Shown here in pieces: positions 9,215-18,750 of a stretch of 39,651 bases of DNA (the first letter of the stretch is position 1; each line of letters starts with the position of its first letter). The notes under the pieces are model-generated. The model saw only the letters and a program-made list of their open reading frames with translations. It did not search any database and had not been told where the DNA came from. The position numbers and the translations under genes are program-made. The DNA is from Bacillota bacterium (GTDB lineage: Bacteria > Bacillota > Dethiobacteria > DTU022), in assembly GCA_012800855.1 (NCBI GenBank), contig JAAZIN010000108.1, positions 1 to 39,651 of the forward strand, given 5' to 3'.

Positions 9215-9778
9215 ATGGCGTATACTTACGGCACTGTCGAGTGGGAGCAGGGTTATCGTGATCTGGTGGAGCGGCGCCTGGCGGAAGCGGAAAAGCCCTT
9301 TATCCTGGGCACACCCGAATGGGTGGCTAGCTACGAGAAGCTGGTCCAGGAGGATGCCCGCTACAAGGAAGCGGCCAAAAACTGGGAAGGATCGGTGGTG
9401 ATCCACATCCTCGCCAAGCCGGAGAAGGGGCTGGATCGGGATATTTACCTGTTCATGGATCTCTGGCACGGTGACTGCCGCTTTATCCGCCTGGTGCCCC
9501 GGGAAGCGGGAGAAAAGGGCGATTTTATCCTCACCGGGGAGCTGGAGCGCTGGGAGGCGGTCATGTCCGGTGAACTTGATGTGATTAAGGCCATGATCCA
9601 GGGCAAGATCAAGCTGAAGGGACACCTGCCGACTATCGTCAAGGCGGTAAAGGCGGCGACACGGCTGGTGGAGCTTGCCGGCGAGATTGAGACGAAGTAT
9701 GTTTCCCAATTAAATGAAGCGGAAGTCGAGTCCCTGAGAAATCTCCTGGCCACGACGGGGGCGGAGTTCGGCATCTAG
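9215..9778 (+). CDS. SCP2 sterol-transfer-like domain protein
   Basis: VVIHILAKPEKGLDRDIYLFMDLWHGDCRF...FILTGELERWEAVMSGELDVIKAMIQGKIKLKGHLPTIVKAVKAATRL. AGGAGG lies upstream of ATG 9215. Confidence 0.75.
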   Translation: MAYTYGTVEWEQGYRDLVERRLAEAEKPFILGTPEWVASYEKLVQEDARYKEAAKNWEGSVVIHILAKPEKGLDRDIYLFMDLWHGDCRFIRLVPREAGEKGDFILTGELERWEAVMSGELDVIKAMIQGKIKLKGHLPTIVKAVKAATRLVELAGEIETKYVSQLNEAEVESLRNLLATTGAEFGI

Positions 9779-9820
9779 AACCGCCGCCCTGGCCGGGGCG
9801 GGCAAAGGAGGTTGAATAGG

Positions 9821-10984
9821 TTGGCTTACGATCGCGATCTCTCCTTTATCTACTACAATCCCACGAAGGTAATTTTCGGCGAAAACAGCGTTAAAGAGGT
9901 AGCCCTTGAGGTGGAGGCGCTTGGCGGAACGCGGGCGGTGGTGGTCACCGATCGCGGCGTGGTGGAAGCGGGGCTTGCCGCCAGGGTGGAGGAGGCCCTG
10001 GGGCGGAAGCACGCGGCCACCTTTGACCGCGTCATCCAGGATTCGGGCTTCCATATCGTCAATGAAGGAGCTGAGCTGGCCCGCGAAGCCGGCGCCGATA
10101 TCATTGTCAGCGTTGGAGGGGGCAGCGTTATTGATACGGGCAAGGGGATGAGCATTTTGCTGAAGGAAGGCGGCCGGCTGGAGGATTACAGCGGCTTTCA
10201 AATGCTCACGCGCCCGCAGACGCCGCACATCGCCATTCCCACCACCGCGGGGACGGGCAGCGAGGTCACCTATGCCGCGGTGATTAAGAACTGGGACACC
10301 AACGAGAAGATGCTCTTCTGCGACTATCATATTATCCCCAGCGTGGCCATTCTTGATCCCACGATGACGGCGGGGCTGCCGCCGGCGCTTACCGCTTCCA
10401 CGGGGATGGACGCGCTGACGCACGCCATTGAAGCGCTGCATGCCCTGCAGCGCGAACCCATCGCCGACGCCATGGCCCTGCATGCCATCCGCCTCATCTG
10501 GGAGTACCTGCCGCGCTGCGTGGAGCAGGGCGACGACCTCGTCGCCCGGGGCCAGCAGCAGATTGCCGCCTTGATGGCCGGCGTGGCCTTCAGCAACGCC
10601 CAGATCGGCCTGGTCCATGCCATGGCCCATTCCGTGGGCGCCCTCTTTAAAGTGCCGCACGGCCTGGCCAACAGCATCCTGCTGCCCCATGTTATGCTCT
10701 TCAACCTGGAATGCTGCGCCGATCGCTATGCCCTGGTGGCGCAGGCCATGGGCTTAAATACGTGCGATGTGAGCGATGAGGCGGCCGGCCGGGCGGCGGC
10801 CGAGGCCATCTGGGAGCTCACCCGCCGCATGGGCCTGCCACAGCGGCTTCGCGAAGCCGGCGTTCCCGAGGAGGGCCTGGCGGCGGCGGCCGAGCTTTCT
10901 CTTTCGGACGGCTCCATCGTCTACAATCCCCGGCTCGTCTTCGAGGCGGAGGAGGTGCTGGCTATCTTCCGCGAAGCCTGGTAA
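9821..10984 (+). CDS. Iron-containing alcohol dehydrogenase
   Basis: YYNPTKVIFGENS, VSVGGGSVIDTGKG, PTTAGTGSEVT, GMDALTHAIEA, LVHAMAHSVGALFKVPHGLANSILLPHVM. TTG start 9821 with AAAGGAGG upstream. Confidence 0.93.
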   Translation: MAYDRDLSFIYYNPTKVIFGENSVKEVALEVEALGGTRAVVVTDRGVVEAGLAARVEEALGRKHAATFDRVIQDSGFHIVNEGAELAREAGADIIVSVGGGSVIDTGKGMSILLKEGGRLEDYSGFQMLTRPQTPHIAIPTTAGTGSEVTYAAVIKNWDTNEKMLFCDYHIIPSVAILDPTMTAGLPPALTASTGMDALTHAIEALHALQREPIADAMALHAIRLIWEYLPRCVEQGDDLVARGQQQIAALMAGVAFSNAQIGLVHAMAHSVGALFKVPHGLANSILLPHVMLFNLECCADRYALVAQAMGLNTCDVSDEAAGRAAAEAIWELTRRMGLPQRLREAGVPEEGLAAAAELSLSDGSIVYNPRLVFEAEEVLAIFREAW

Positions 10985-11025
10985 AGATAAGACCGTAAAT
11001 CAGCCCAAGGAAAGAGGCGATGGGA

Positions 11026-11220
11026 ATGCCCACCATCTTCTTTTACGGGCCCAGGCTGGAGAAAGAGAAAAAGAAGGAGCTCATCCGCGCTTTTACCAGT
11101 GCGGCCAGCGCGGCCACCGGGATCCGGGAGGAGGCCTTCGTGGTTTACCTCATGGAGACCGCTCCGGAGCAGGTGGGCGTGGGCGGCGAACTGCTGGAGG
11201 AGAAGCTCAAAGAGAGCTAG
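11026..11220 (+). CDS. 4-oxalocrotonate tautomerase family protein
   Basis: MPTIFFYGPRLEKEKKKELIRAFTSAASAATGI...VVYLMETAPEQVGVGGELL. The Pro directly after the Met at 11026 matches the catalytic Pro1. Confidence 0.85.
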   Translation: MPTIFFYGPRLEKEKKKELIRAFTSAASAATGIREEAFVVYLMETAPEQVGVGGELLEEKLKES

Positions 11221-12083
11221 CCGGCATTTCCGCCATGCCGCCAGGGGCAATGCTGCGCCAGGCTGCGGTTGAGGCTGCCCGAAGCGTATCCCTCCAGGTC
11301 AAGGGAGACATGGAGGAAGCCGATCTGTTTGAAGTAGGAGCTGACGGCAGCTCTTTTTTTTAGCACGCGGGCGAAATCGGCGGGGCGTACTTCAATGCGG
11401 GCGCTGCGGCCATGGCAGCGCACGCGCAGCTCGCGGCGCAGGCCCAGAGAGCGCAGGAAGCTTTCGGCATCTTCAATGCGCTTCAGCTTTTCCAGGCTGA
11501 TCTGCTCCCCGTAGGGGATGCGCGTGGCCAGGCAGGATTGGGACGGGAGGTTCCATGTAGGCAGGCGGTGGCGGCGGGAGAGCAGGCGGATCTCCTCCTT
11601 GGCCAGGCCGGCCTCCTGGAGGGGGCTGCGGAGGCCGAATTCGCGCGCCGCCGCTGCTCCCGGGCGGTAGTCAGAGAGGTCGTCATGGTTGGAGCCGTCC
11701 AGGAGGCAGCTCCGCGATTCCACGGCGGCAATGGCCGCCAGGGCGTCAAGGAGCACTTTTTTGCAGTGGTAGCAGCGATCGGGCCCGTTTTCCAGGAAGA
11801 GGGGGCTGGAAAGCTCAGCCGTGTGGATCAGGCGATGGGGGACGCCAAGCCAGGCGGCGAGCTTGCTGGCGGCCTCGGTTTCGGCGGCGGGGCGAATGGG
11901 AGAGGCGGCGGTGACGGCGAGGATGTTTTTCCGGCCCAGCACGGAGGCGGCCTTGTAAAGAAGAAAGGTGCTGTCCACGCCGCCGGAGAAGGCCACGATT
12001 GCCCCTCGGCAGCCGCGAAGCAGCTCTTCAAGGCGCCTCTCTTTTTTCCTCAGCGCCGCGCCGATGAAGAGATGGCGTAACAA
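11217..12083 (-). CDS. larE: ATP-dependent sacrificial sulfur transferase LarE
   Basis: PP-loop VAFSGGVDSTFL, LLDGSNHDDLSDYRPG, SPLQEAGLAKEEIR, SQSCLATRIPYGEQI. Confidence 0.92.
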   Translation of the reverse strand: MLRHLFIGAALRKKERRLEELLRGCRGAIVAFSGGVDSTFLLYKAASVLGRKNILAVTAASPIRPAAETEAASKLAAWLGVPHRLIHTAELSSPLFLENGPDRCYHCKKVLLDALAAIAAVESRSCLLDGSNHDDLSDYRPGAAAAREFGLRSPLQEAGLAKEEIRLLSRRHRLPTWNLPSQSCLATRIPYGEQISLEKLKRIEDAESFLRSLGLRRELRVRCHGRSARIEVRPADFARVLKKRAAVSSYFKQIGFLHVSLDLEGYASGSLNRSLAQHCPWRHGGNAG

Positions 12084-12161
12084 GAATCGTCGCTCCCTTC
12101 TCCTGACCTACGCCTCTACTGTAAAGCAAGAACAGCCTTTCGACAAGGGGAGGAGGTGGAT

Positions 12162-13307
12162 TCATCTTCGCTGGGGCAAATAGAGGCCTTCGCTTAGCAG
12201 CAGCTTCAGGCAGCGGCGCAAAAATTGGGGGTAGCCGCATTCCCCGGACAGCAGCTCCAGGAAGCCGGCGGCAAACTGGGGATGCCGCTGCAGCAGTTGG
12301 TGGTAGAGGGAAGCTCTCCCCGAGAGGAGGCGCACCAGGCGCCATGCTGCCGCCAGCTCGGGACCCATCTCTTTTCTAACCAGATCGCTGTAGCGGCGCA
12401 GGTTGGGAGAAGGCCGCCTGATTTCCTCTACGATAACCTTTTCGGCGAGGCGGGCGCTCCGCAAGGCATTATAGATACCTTCTCCCGTGAAGGGGTCCAC
12501 CAGGCCGGCGGCGTCGCCCAGGAGCAGCACGGCGCCGTCGTGGAGCCGCCGCAGCGCGGGCTGGAAGGGCAGGAGCCAGCCGCGCGCGGGAAGAAGCAGC
12601 TCTGCCCTCTCCAGCTCAAGCGCTTCCTGCAGCTTTTTTAGGGCGCTGCGGATCTCCCCCGGCGAACCCGGCAAGGCGCCCGCTCCCAGCGACAGAGAGC
12701 TGCCTTTGGGGAAAAGCCAGGCGTAGCCCTGCCGGAGAAGCCCGTAATCCACGTGGATGGTGCCCCGAAAACGCCCTTCCTTCCCCGGGGGCGGGGCGAG
12801 GTGGCATTCCAGGGTGGTGCCGTGGATTCTTGCTCCCTCCAGGCCGAAGCTGCGCGCCACCATGCTGCGCGCGCCGTCGGCTCCGGCAATGATCTTGCCG
12901 CGGTAGCGGCCAGAGTCCGCTCTTACGAGAAAGGCCCTGCCCTGGCGTTCAATCTTGCGCACCGCCGCCCCGGTTATGACCTCCGCCCCGGCGGAGGCCG
13001 CTTTCATTAAGAGGAAGGCGTCGAATTTTTCCCTGCTCACGGTATAGACGGCCGCTTCACGCGTGGCCGCTTCCACGGGGTGCTCCAGGTTGGCCGTAAA
13101 GATAAACCTGGAGATCTCCTCTTCAATGAGCGGCGAGAGGTCGAAATTGAGTTCTCGCACCGCCTTGCGCGTGATCCCGCCGGCACAGGACTTGAAGCGG
13201 GGCACGCTGCTTTTTTCCAGGAGCAGGACGCTCAGGCCCCTGGCGGCCAGCCGGTAGGCAAGGGCTGCGCCCGCCGGCCCACCGCCGACAACGATGACAT
13301 CCTTCAA
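12162..13307 (-). CDS. Geranylgeranyl reductase family FAD-dependent oxidoreductase
   Basis: VGGGPAGAALAYRLAARGLSVLLLEK, KSCAGGIT, GADGARSMVARSFGL, LLGDAAGLVDPFTGEGIYNALRSA. TTG start with GGGAGG upstream. Confidence 0.9.
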   Translation of the reverse strand: MKDVIVVGGGPAGAALAYRLAARGLSVLLLEKSSVPRFKSCAGGITRKAVRELNFDLSPLIEEEISRFIFTANLEHPVEAATREAAVYTVSREKFDAFLLMKAASAGAEVITGAAVRKIERQGRAFLVRADSGRYRGKIIAGADGARSMVARSFGLEGARIHGTTLECHLAPPPGKEGRFRGTIHVDYGLLRQGYAWLFPKGSSLSLGAGALPGSPGEIRSALKKLQEALELERAELLLPARGWLLPFQPALRRLHDGAVLLLGDAAGLVDPFTGEGIYNALRSARLAEKVIVEEIRRPSPNLRRYSDLVRKEMGPELAAAWRLVRLLSGRASLYHQLLQRHPQFAAGFLELLSGECGYPQFLRRCLKLLLSEGLYLPQRR

Positions 13308-13342
13308 TTCGCCAGCCTCCCGGAATGAAAATTTTGCCGGAG

Positions 13343-14182
13343 CTACTCCCTCGGCCTGCGCCCGCTTTCATCGCCCCCCGCGGGGAGAGGGACAAACTGC
13401 ACCGAGGGGCGGCGCTGCGCCGGCTGGGGATAGAGATTCATGAGGCTGTAAATTTCCATGGGCATCTCCGTGGTTATGGGCAGGCCCAGCTCGCGCAGGC
13501 CCTCCGCCGTGAGGGGGTAGTCGTGCGTCCAGTGGCCACCGCTTAACAGGCCGGCAGTCCTGCGGGCGTCTTCCTCCGGCAGGTGCTTGCGCAGCAGCCG
13601 GTAGACGGTCTCTTCAATTTGCCGCTGCGCCTTGGCGGCAATGTCGGCCAGGATGAGGGTGTGATCGTCAATGCGGTTGACTTTCTTTTCCGCAACCACC
13701 TTGAGGATGGAGGCGGCGGGATAGCTGCCCACCTGGGGGTCCACCGGCCCGAGAACGGCATTTTCGTCCATGACAATCTCGTCGGCGGCCAGGGCGATCA
13801 TAGTTCCCCCGGACATGGCATAGTGGGGTATGAACACGGTCACCTTGGCGCGATGCTTCTGCAGCGCCGCGGCTATCTGTTCCGTGGCCAGGACCAGGCC
13901 GCCCGGCGTATGCAGGATCAGGTCGATGGGCACATCCTCCGGAGTCAGGCGGATGGCCCGTAGGATGAGCTCGGCATCTTCGATGTTGATGAAGCGGGTC
14001 AGGGGTATGCCCAGGAAGCTGAGGAATTCATGGCGGTGGATGAGGGTGATGATGCGGCTGCCCCTCTCTTTTTGAAGGCGCCGCAGTATTTTCAGCCGGG
14101 CCAGGTGGATCTGCTGCTGCCTTGCCACGGGGGCGAGCAGGGAAATTATAACCAGGATCCAGAACAGCCAGAGATGGTCCAT
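13343..14182 (-). CDS. SDH-type (ClpP-class) membrane-anchored serine protease
   Basis: N-terminal TM segment; LILHTPGGLVLATEQIAAAL; HYAMSGGTMIALAADEIVMDENAVLGPVDPQVG. Confidence 0.88.
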   Translation of the reverse strand: MDHLWLFWILVIISLLAPVARQQQIHLARLKILRRLQKERGSRIITLIHRHEFLSFLGIPLTRFINIEDAELILRAIRLTPEDVPIDLILHTPGGLVLATEQIAAALQKHRAKVTVFIPHYAMSGGTMIALAADEIVMDENAVLGPVDPQVGSYPAASILKVVAEKKVNRIDDHTLILADIAAKAQRQIEETVYRLLRKHLPEEDARRTAGLLSGGHWTHDYPLTAEGLRELGLPITTEMPMEIYSLMNLYPQPAQRRPSVQFVPLPAGGDESGRRPRE

Positions 14183-14345
14183 CTGCCGCCCTACCCCTAT
14201 CCATCGATGCTGGTTATATTATCTCACCGTGCCGCCGATATATTTAACCGCCTCCTGCGGGCGCTTTAGGGAAGAAGGAATTGGCCGGATAGGGCGAGAA
14301 ATTTTACCGAGCTGCCAAAAGTTCCCGGAACGGGGAGAGAAGGAC

Positions 14346-15542
14346 GTGACACCGCCGGAGAGCCTTTTGCTGGAGGGCTTGCGGGTTGTCGACCTGACCA
14401 GGCTGCTGCCGGGCCCGCTTTGCACCATGCTCCTGGGCGATTACGGCGCCGAGGTGGTCAAGGTTGAGGACACCGTCGCCGGGGATCCCACCTGCGCAGT
14501 GGGCCGGGAGATTGACGGGACGGGAAGCTTTTTCTGGCTTCTCAACCGCAACAAGAAAAGCCTGGCCGTAAACTTGAAAACGAGCCAGGGGCGGGAAATT
14601 TTGCGCCGGCTGGCGCTGCGCAGCGACGTGCTGGTGGAAGGCTTCCGGCCCGGGGTCATGGAGAGGCTGGGTCTAGACTACGGCACGCTGAAATCCCTCC
14701 ATCCCGGCCTTATCTACGTTTCCATCACCGGCTACGGGCAGAAGGGCCCTTACCGTGAGCGGGCCGGCCACGACCTTAACTACACCGCCCTGGCCGGCCT
14801 CCTGGATTTGAGCGCCGCGCCGGGCGAGGGCCCGGTGATGCCGGCGGTGCAGATCGCCGATATTGCCGCGGGAACGCTCATGGCCCTGGCAAGCATCTTC
14901 ATGGCTCTTTACGCGCGCCGCAGGAGCGGGGAGGGCTGCCACGTTGACATCTCCATGACCCGCGGGCTGCTGCCCTGGCTGGTCTACGCCGCGGCGACTC
15001 CTGAGGGCGGCGAAGAGTTGCCGCGCCGCGGCTGCGGGCACCTTACCGGGGCCTACGGCTGCTACAACATCTACGAGACCGCCGACAACAAGTACATGAC
15101 CCTGGGCGCGCTGGAACCCCATTTCTGGCAGAACTTCTGCCACGCCGTGGGACGGCCTCACTGGGTGGAGCGGCAGTTTGATCCCGCTTTCCAGGAACAG
15201 CTCACCGAGGAGCTGCGGGCGCTGTTCAAGGAGAAGACGCAGGAGGAGTGGGTGGAATTCTTTGCCCGCCACGACGCCTGCTGCGAGCCCGTTCTCGACC
15301 TTCATGCCGCTGCCGCGCACCCGCTGGCCCGGGAAGAGGGCTTCTGGATTGAGGTCTCCCGTCCCGGCGGCGCCTCCCAGAGGCAGCCCGGCTTTCCCCT
15401 GCTTTTTTCCGGCCGAGGCGGAGAGCTGCGCCTTCCCCCGCCGCGCCTGGGGGAGCATACCGAGGAGATCCTGGCATGGCTGGACTATTCCAGGGCCGAA
15501 ATAGCGGCTCTCCTGGCCGAAGGGGTGGCCAGGGCCGGCTAG
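14346..15542 (+). CDS. CaiB/BaiF family III CoA-transferase, alpha-methylacyl-CoA racemase-like
   Basis: LEGLRVVDLTRLLPGPLCTMLLGDYGAEVVKVED, YVSITGYGQKGPYRERAGHDLNYTALAGLL, GCHVDISM, YETADNKYMTLGALEPHFWQNFC. Confidence 0.9.
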   Translation: MTPPESLLLEGLRVVDLTRLLPGPLCTMLLGDYGAEVVKVEDTVAGDPTCAVGREIDGTGSFFWLLNRNKKSLAVNLKTSQGREILRRLALRSDVLVEGFRPGVMERLGLDYGTLKSLHPGLIYVSITGYGQKGPYRERAGHDLNYTALAGLLDLSAAPGEGPVMPAVQIADIAAGTLMALASIFMALYARRRSGEGCHVDISMTRGLLPWLVYAAATPEGGEELPRRGCGHLTGAYGCYNIYETADNKYMTLGALEPHFWQNFCHAVGRPHWVERQFDPAFQEQLTEELRALFKEKTQEEWVEFFARHDACCEPVLDLHAAAAHPLAREEGFWIEVSRPGGASQRQPGFPLLFSGRGGELRLPPPRLGEHTEEILAWLDYSRAEIAALLAEGVARAG

Positions 15543-15586
15543 ACGGGCAGCTTTACCAATATTTTTTCGCAGTTTATAATAAAGCT

Positions 15587-16288
15587 ATGCTTAAGCAGTC
15601 GGAATTGGAGTGGGGGCCGGCGCAAGCCCGCAGGATTATTTCGCTCCTGGAGCGGCAATATCCCCATGCCCGCACCAGGCTTGTGTACAGTGATCCCTTC
15701 CAGCTGCTGGTGGCCGTGCTTCTCTCGGCACAAACCACCGACGAACAGGTCAACCGGATCACGGAGAAGCTTTTTGCCGTGGCTCCCACGCCACAGCATA
15801 TGGCCCGCTTCCAGCCCGAAGAGCTGGAACCCTACCTGAGGGGATGCGGCCTCTACCGCAATAAAAGCCGCTACCTCGTTGAGGCAAGCCGGAAAATCGT
15901 GCAAGATTTTGGGGGCCGGGTGCCCGACAATTTCGCCGACCTTCTATCACTGCCGGGGATAGGGCGCAAGAGCGCCAACGTTATCTTAAGCGTCGCCTTC
16001 GGCAAGCCGGCCCTGGCCGTGGATACCCATGTTTTCAGGGTGGCGCGCCGGCTGGGGCTGGCCTCGGGTAAGAGCCCGGAGGAAGTGGAAGCAGAGCTCA
16101 AGGCGATCCTGCCCCCCGAAAAGTGGGGGCAGGCGCACCACTGGCTCATTGCCCATGGGCGGGCCGTCTGCAAGGCCCGCAACCCCCGCTGCGGCCAATG
16201 CATTCTGCGAGGCTGCTGCCGGTGGTTCCACACGGGCCGGGATAAGAAAAAGGAGAAACAGGGCATACGCCGCTCCGCTCGGGATTAG
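15587..16288 (+). CDS. nth: Endonuclease III
   Basis: LLSAQTTDEQVN, LPGIGRKSANVILS, VDTHVFRVARRLGL, C-x6-C-x2-C-x5-C iron-sulfur motif (CKARNPRCGQCILRGCC). Confidence 0.95.
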   Translation: MLKQSELEWGPAQARRIISLLERQYPHARTRLVYSDPFQLLVAVLLSAQTTDEQVNRITEKLFAVAPTPQHMARFQPEELEPYLRGCGLYRNKSRYLVEASRKIVQDFGGRVPDNFADLLSLPGIGRKSANVILSVAFGKPALAVDTHVFRVARRLGLASGKSPEEVEAELKAILPPEKWGQAHHWLIAHGRAVCKARNPRCGQCILRGCCRWFHTGRDKKKEKQGIRRSARD

Positions 16289-16318
16289 AAAAAAACAAAG
16301 ACAGTTGATGTGTGAGGA

Positions 16319-18748
16319 GTGATGAGGATGGCCATACATAAATTAAGCACCGCGGAATTGACCTATCGTTGCGACCCCCGGAAGCTTCCTTTTCAAACTA
16401 CGGCCGAGGTTCCGCCGCTGGAGGGGATGATCGGGCAGGAGCGCGCGATCAAGGCCATGGAATTTGGCCTGCGTATCAAGCGCACCGGCTACAATATTTT
16501 TATCACCGGCTACACGGGGACCGGCAGGTCAAGCTATGCCCTGACGGCGGTGCAGCAAATTGCCGCCCAGGAGCCCCGGCCGGACGATTGGATTTACGTT
16601 TATAATTTCAACAACCCCAGCGAGCCGCTGGCCCTGAACCTGCCGGCAGGGGAGGGGGCCATCTTTTGCCGCCGCGTGGAGGAACTTCTTGACGACCTCA
16701 AGCAGGCCATCCCCAAGGCCTTTGATACAGAAGACTACGAGCGCCAGAAGGCGGCCCTGGTGAAGGAATTCCAGCAGCTGCGCGGCGAACGGCTGGAAGA
16801 GCTTAACCAGGCGGCCATGGAGCAGGGCTTTGCCCTGAAAAGAACCAGCGCCGGCTTCGTGACCGTGCCTCTCCTCAACGGCGAGCAGCTCAGCGAGGAG
16901 GAATACGCCAAGCTGGAGCAGCCGGTGAAGGAGGAGCTGGAGAAGAGGTCCACCGCCGTGCAGCTAAAGGCCATGGAGATCATGCGCCGCATCCAGTCCG
17001 CCGAGCGGGAGCTTAAAGAGAAGCTAAAGGAGCTCGACCAGAGGATTGCCATCGCCGCCACGGGGCATCTTTTTAACGAAATCCTGGAGAAATACAGCGC
17101 TTTTCCCAAGGTCCAGCGCTACCTGAAGGCCCTCCAGGAGGATGTCCTCTCCAACCTTAGCGAATTTCGCACAGATGAGGAGGAGCAGCCTTTCCCCCTG
17201 GCCTGGCTGCAACGCCAGGGGAGGGAGCAGGCGGAGCTGCGCTACAAGGTTAATCTCTTTGTTGATCACCGGGAGACAAAGGGGGCCCCGGTGGTTTACG
17301 AGACCAACCCTTCGTACTACAACCTGATGGGAAGGATGGAGTATGAGAACCGCCTGGGGGCGGTGGTGACCGATTTTACCATGATCAAGGCCGGCGCCTT
17401 ACACCGCGCCAACGGCGGCTACCTCATCCTGCAGGCCAATGACGTCCTCTCCGGCCTGCAGTCGTGGGAAGCGCTGAAGCGGACCCTGAAAACAAAGGAG
17501 ATCCGCATTGAAAACCTGGGAGAGCAGTTTGCCATGGTTACCGTTTCCACTTTGCGCCCGCAGCCCATACCGCTGCAGCTGAAAGTGATCATGATTGGGA
17601 GCCCCCTGCTGTACCAGCTGCTCTATTCCTACGACGAGGACTTCCGCAAGCTCTTCAAGGTCAAGGTGGATTTTGACGTGGAGATGGACTTGAATGACGA
17701 CAACCTCTCCAAGATGGCCGGCTTTATCGCCTACCACTGCAAGCGGGATCGGCTGCGCCACTTTGACCGCGAAGCCGTGGCGAAAACCATCGAATACAGC
17801 GCCCGCCTGGCGGAGAACCAGGATAAGCTGAGCACCCGCTTCAACGAAATCGTGGAGCTTCTTTACGAGGCCGACGCCTGGGCCGGCATAGAAGAAGAGG
17901 AGGTTGTCAGGGGGGACCATGTCAAGAAGGCGCTGGCCGAGAAGATGGAGCGTTCCAACCGCTACGAGCAAAAAATACTGGAAGCCATCGAGAAGGGGCA
18001 GCTTCTGCTCGATTTCGAGGGGGCCAAGGTGGGCCAGGTGAACGCTCTCTCCGTGATCGACCTGGGAAACTACCAATTCGGCCGCCCCTCGCGGGTGACC
18101 TGCACGGTAAGCCCCGGCCGGCGCGGCATCATCAACATTGAGCGCGAGAGCAAGCTCAGCGGCAAGATTCACGACAAGGGCGTCCTCATTCTCGGCGGCT
18201 ACCTGACGCGGCGCTACGGCAGCAAGGTCCCCCTGAACCTTTCGGCCAGTTTGTGCTTCGAGCAGTCTTACAGCAGCGTGGAGGGGGACAGCGCCTCCGC
18301 GGCCGAGCTTTTCGCCCTTCTCTCGAGCATCTCCGGCATTCCCCTGAAGCAGAACTTTGCCGTGACCGGCTCCATTAACCAGAACGGCGAAATCCAGCCC
18401 GTGGGGGGGATTAACAGCAAGATCGAAGGCTTCTACGCCGCCTGCAAGATCAAGGGCCTTACCGGCGACCAGGGCGTGATCATTCCCCGGGCCAACATGA
18501 AAAACCTGGTGCTCAACGAAGAAGTGCTGGAGGCCGTAGCTAACGGCAGGTTCCACATCTATGCCATCTCTTCCGTTGACGAGGGCATGGAGCTCCTCAC
18601 GGGCATGAAGGCGGGGAGCGAACAGGAAGACGGCAGCTTCCCCCCCGGCACGATCAACGAGGCCATCATCAGCCGGCTGCGGGGATTTGGCAAGCTGCTG
18701 CGCGAGCAGAAAGATCAGGAGGAAGCCCCTGAACGGGACGGGGAGTGA
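16319..18748 (+). CDS. Lon-like ATP-dependent protease (AAA_32/LonB-like)
   Basis: Walker A-like ITGYTGTGRSS; Lon protease domain with EGDSASAAELFALLSSISGIPLKQ (Ser) and GGINSKIEGFY (Lys). Confidence 0.92.
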   Translation: MMRMAIHKLSTAELTYRCDPRKLPFQTTAEVPPLEGMIGQERAIKAMEFGLRIKRTGYNIFITGYTGTGRSSYALTAVQQIAAQEPRPDDWIYVYNFNNPSEPLALNLPAGEGAIFCRRVEELLDDLKQAIPKAFDTEDYERQKAALVKEFQQLRGERLEELNQAAMEQGFALKRTSAGFVTVPLLNGEQLSEEEYAKLEQPVKEELEKRSTAVQLKAMEIMRRIQSAERELKEKLKELDQRIAIAATGHLFNEILEKYSAFPKVQRYLKALQEDVLSNLSEFRTDEEEQPFPLAWLQRQGREQAELRYKVNLFVDHRETKGAPVVYETNPSYYNLMGRMEYENRLGAVVTDFTMIKAGALHRANGGYLILQANDVLSGLQSWEALKRTLKTKEIRIENLGEQFAMVTVSTLRPQPIPLQLKVIMIGSPLLYQLLYSYDEDFRKLFKVKVDFDVEMDLNDDNLSKMAGFIAYHCKRDRLRHFDREAVAKTIEYSARLAENQDKLSTRFNEIVELLYEADAWAGIEEEEVVRGDHVKKALAEKMERSNRYEQKILEAIEKGQLLLDFEGAKVGQVNALSVIDLGNYQFGRPSRVTCTVSPGRRGIINIERESKLSGKIHDKGVLILGGYLTRRYGSKVPLNLSASLCFEQSYSSVEGDSASAAELFALLSSISGIPLKQNFAVTGSINQNGEIQPVGGINSKIEGFYAACKIKGLTGDQGVIIPRANMKNLVLNEEVLEAVANGRFHIYAISSVDEGMELLTGMKAGSEQEDGSFPPGTINEAIISRLRGFGKLLREQKDQEEAPERDGE

Positions 18749-18750
18749 GC

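Noticed and set aside
16500-16535. Arg instead of Lys in the Lon-like Walker A (GYTGTGRSS)
   Set aside because: Arg at this position is, from memory, frequent in the AAA_32 Lon-like family, so not treated as an anomaly.
17399-18556. 385-aa minus-strand ORF
   Set aside because: Antisense to the Lon-like protease domain; artefact of GC-rich codon usage.
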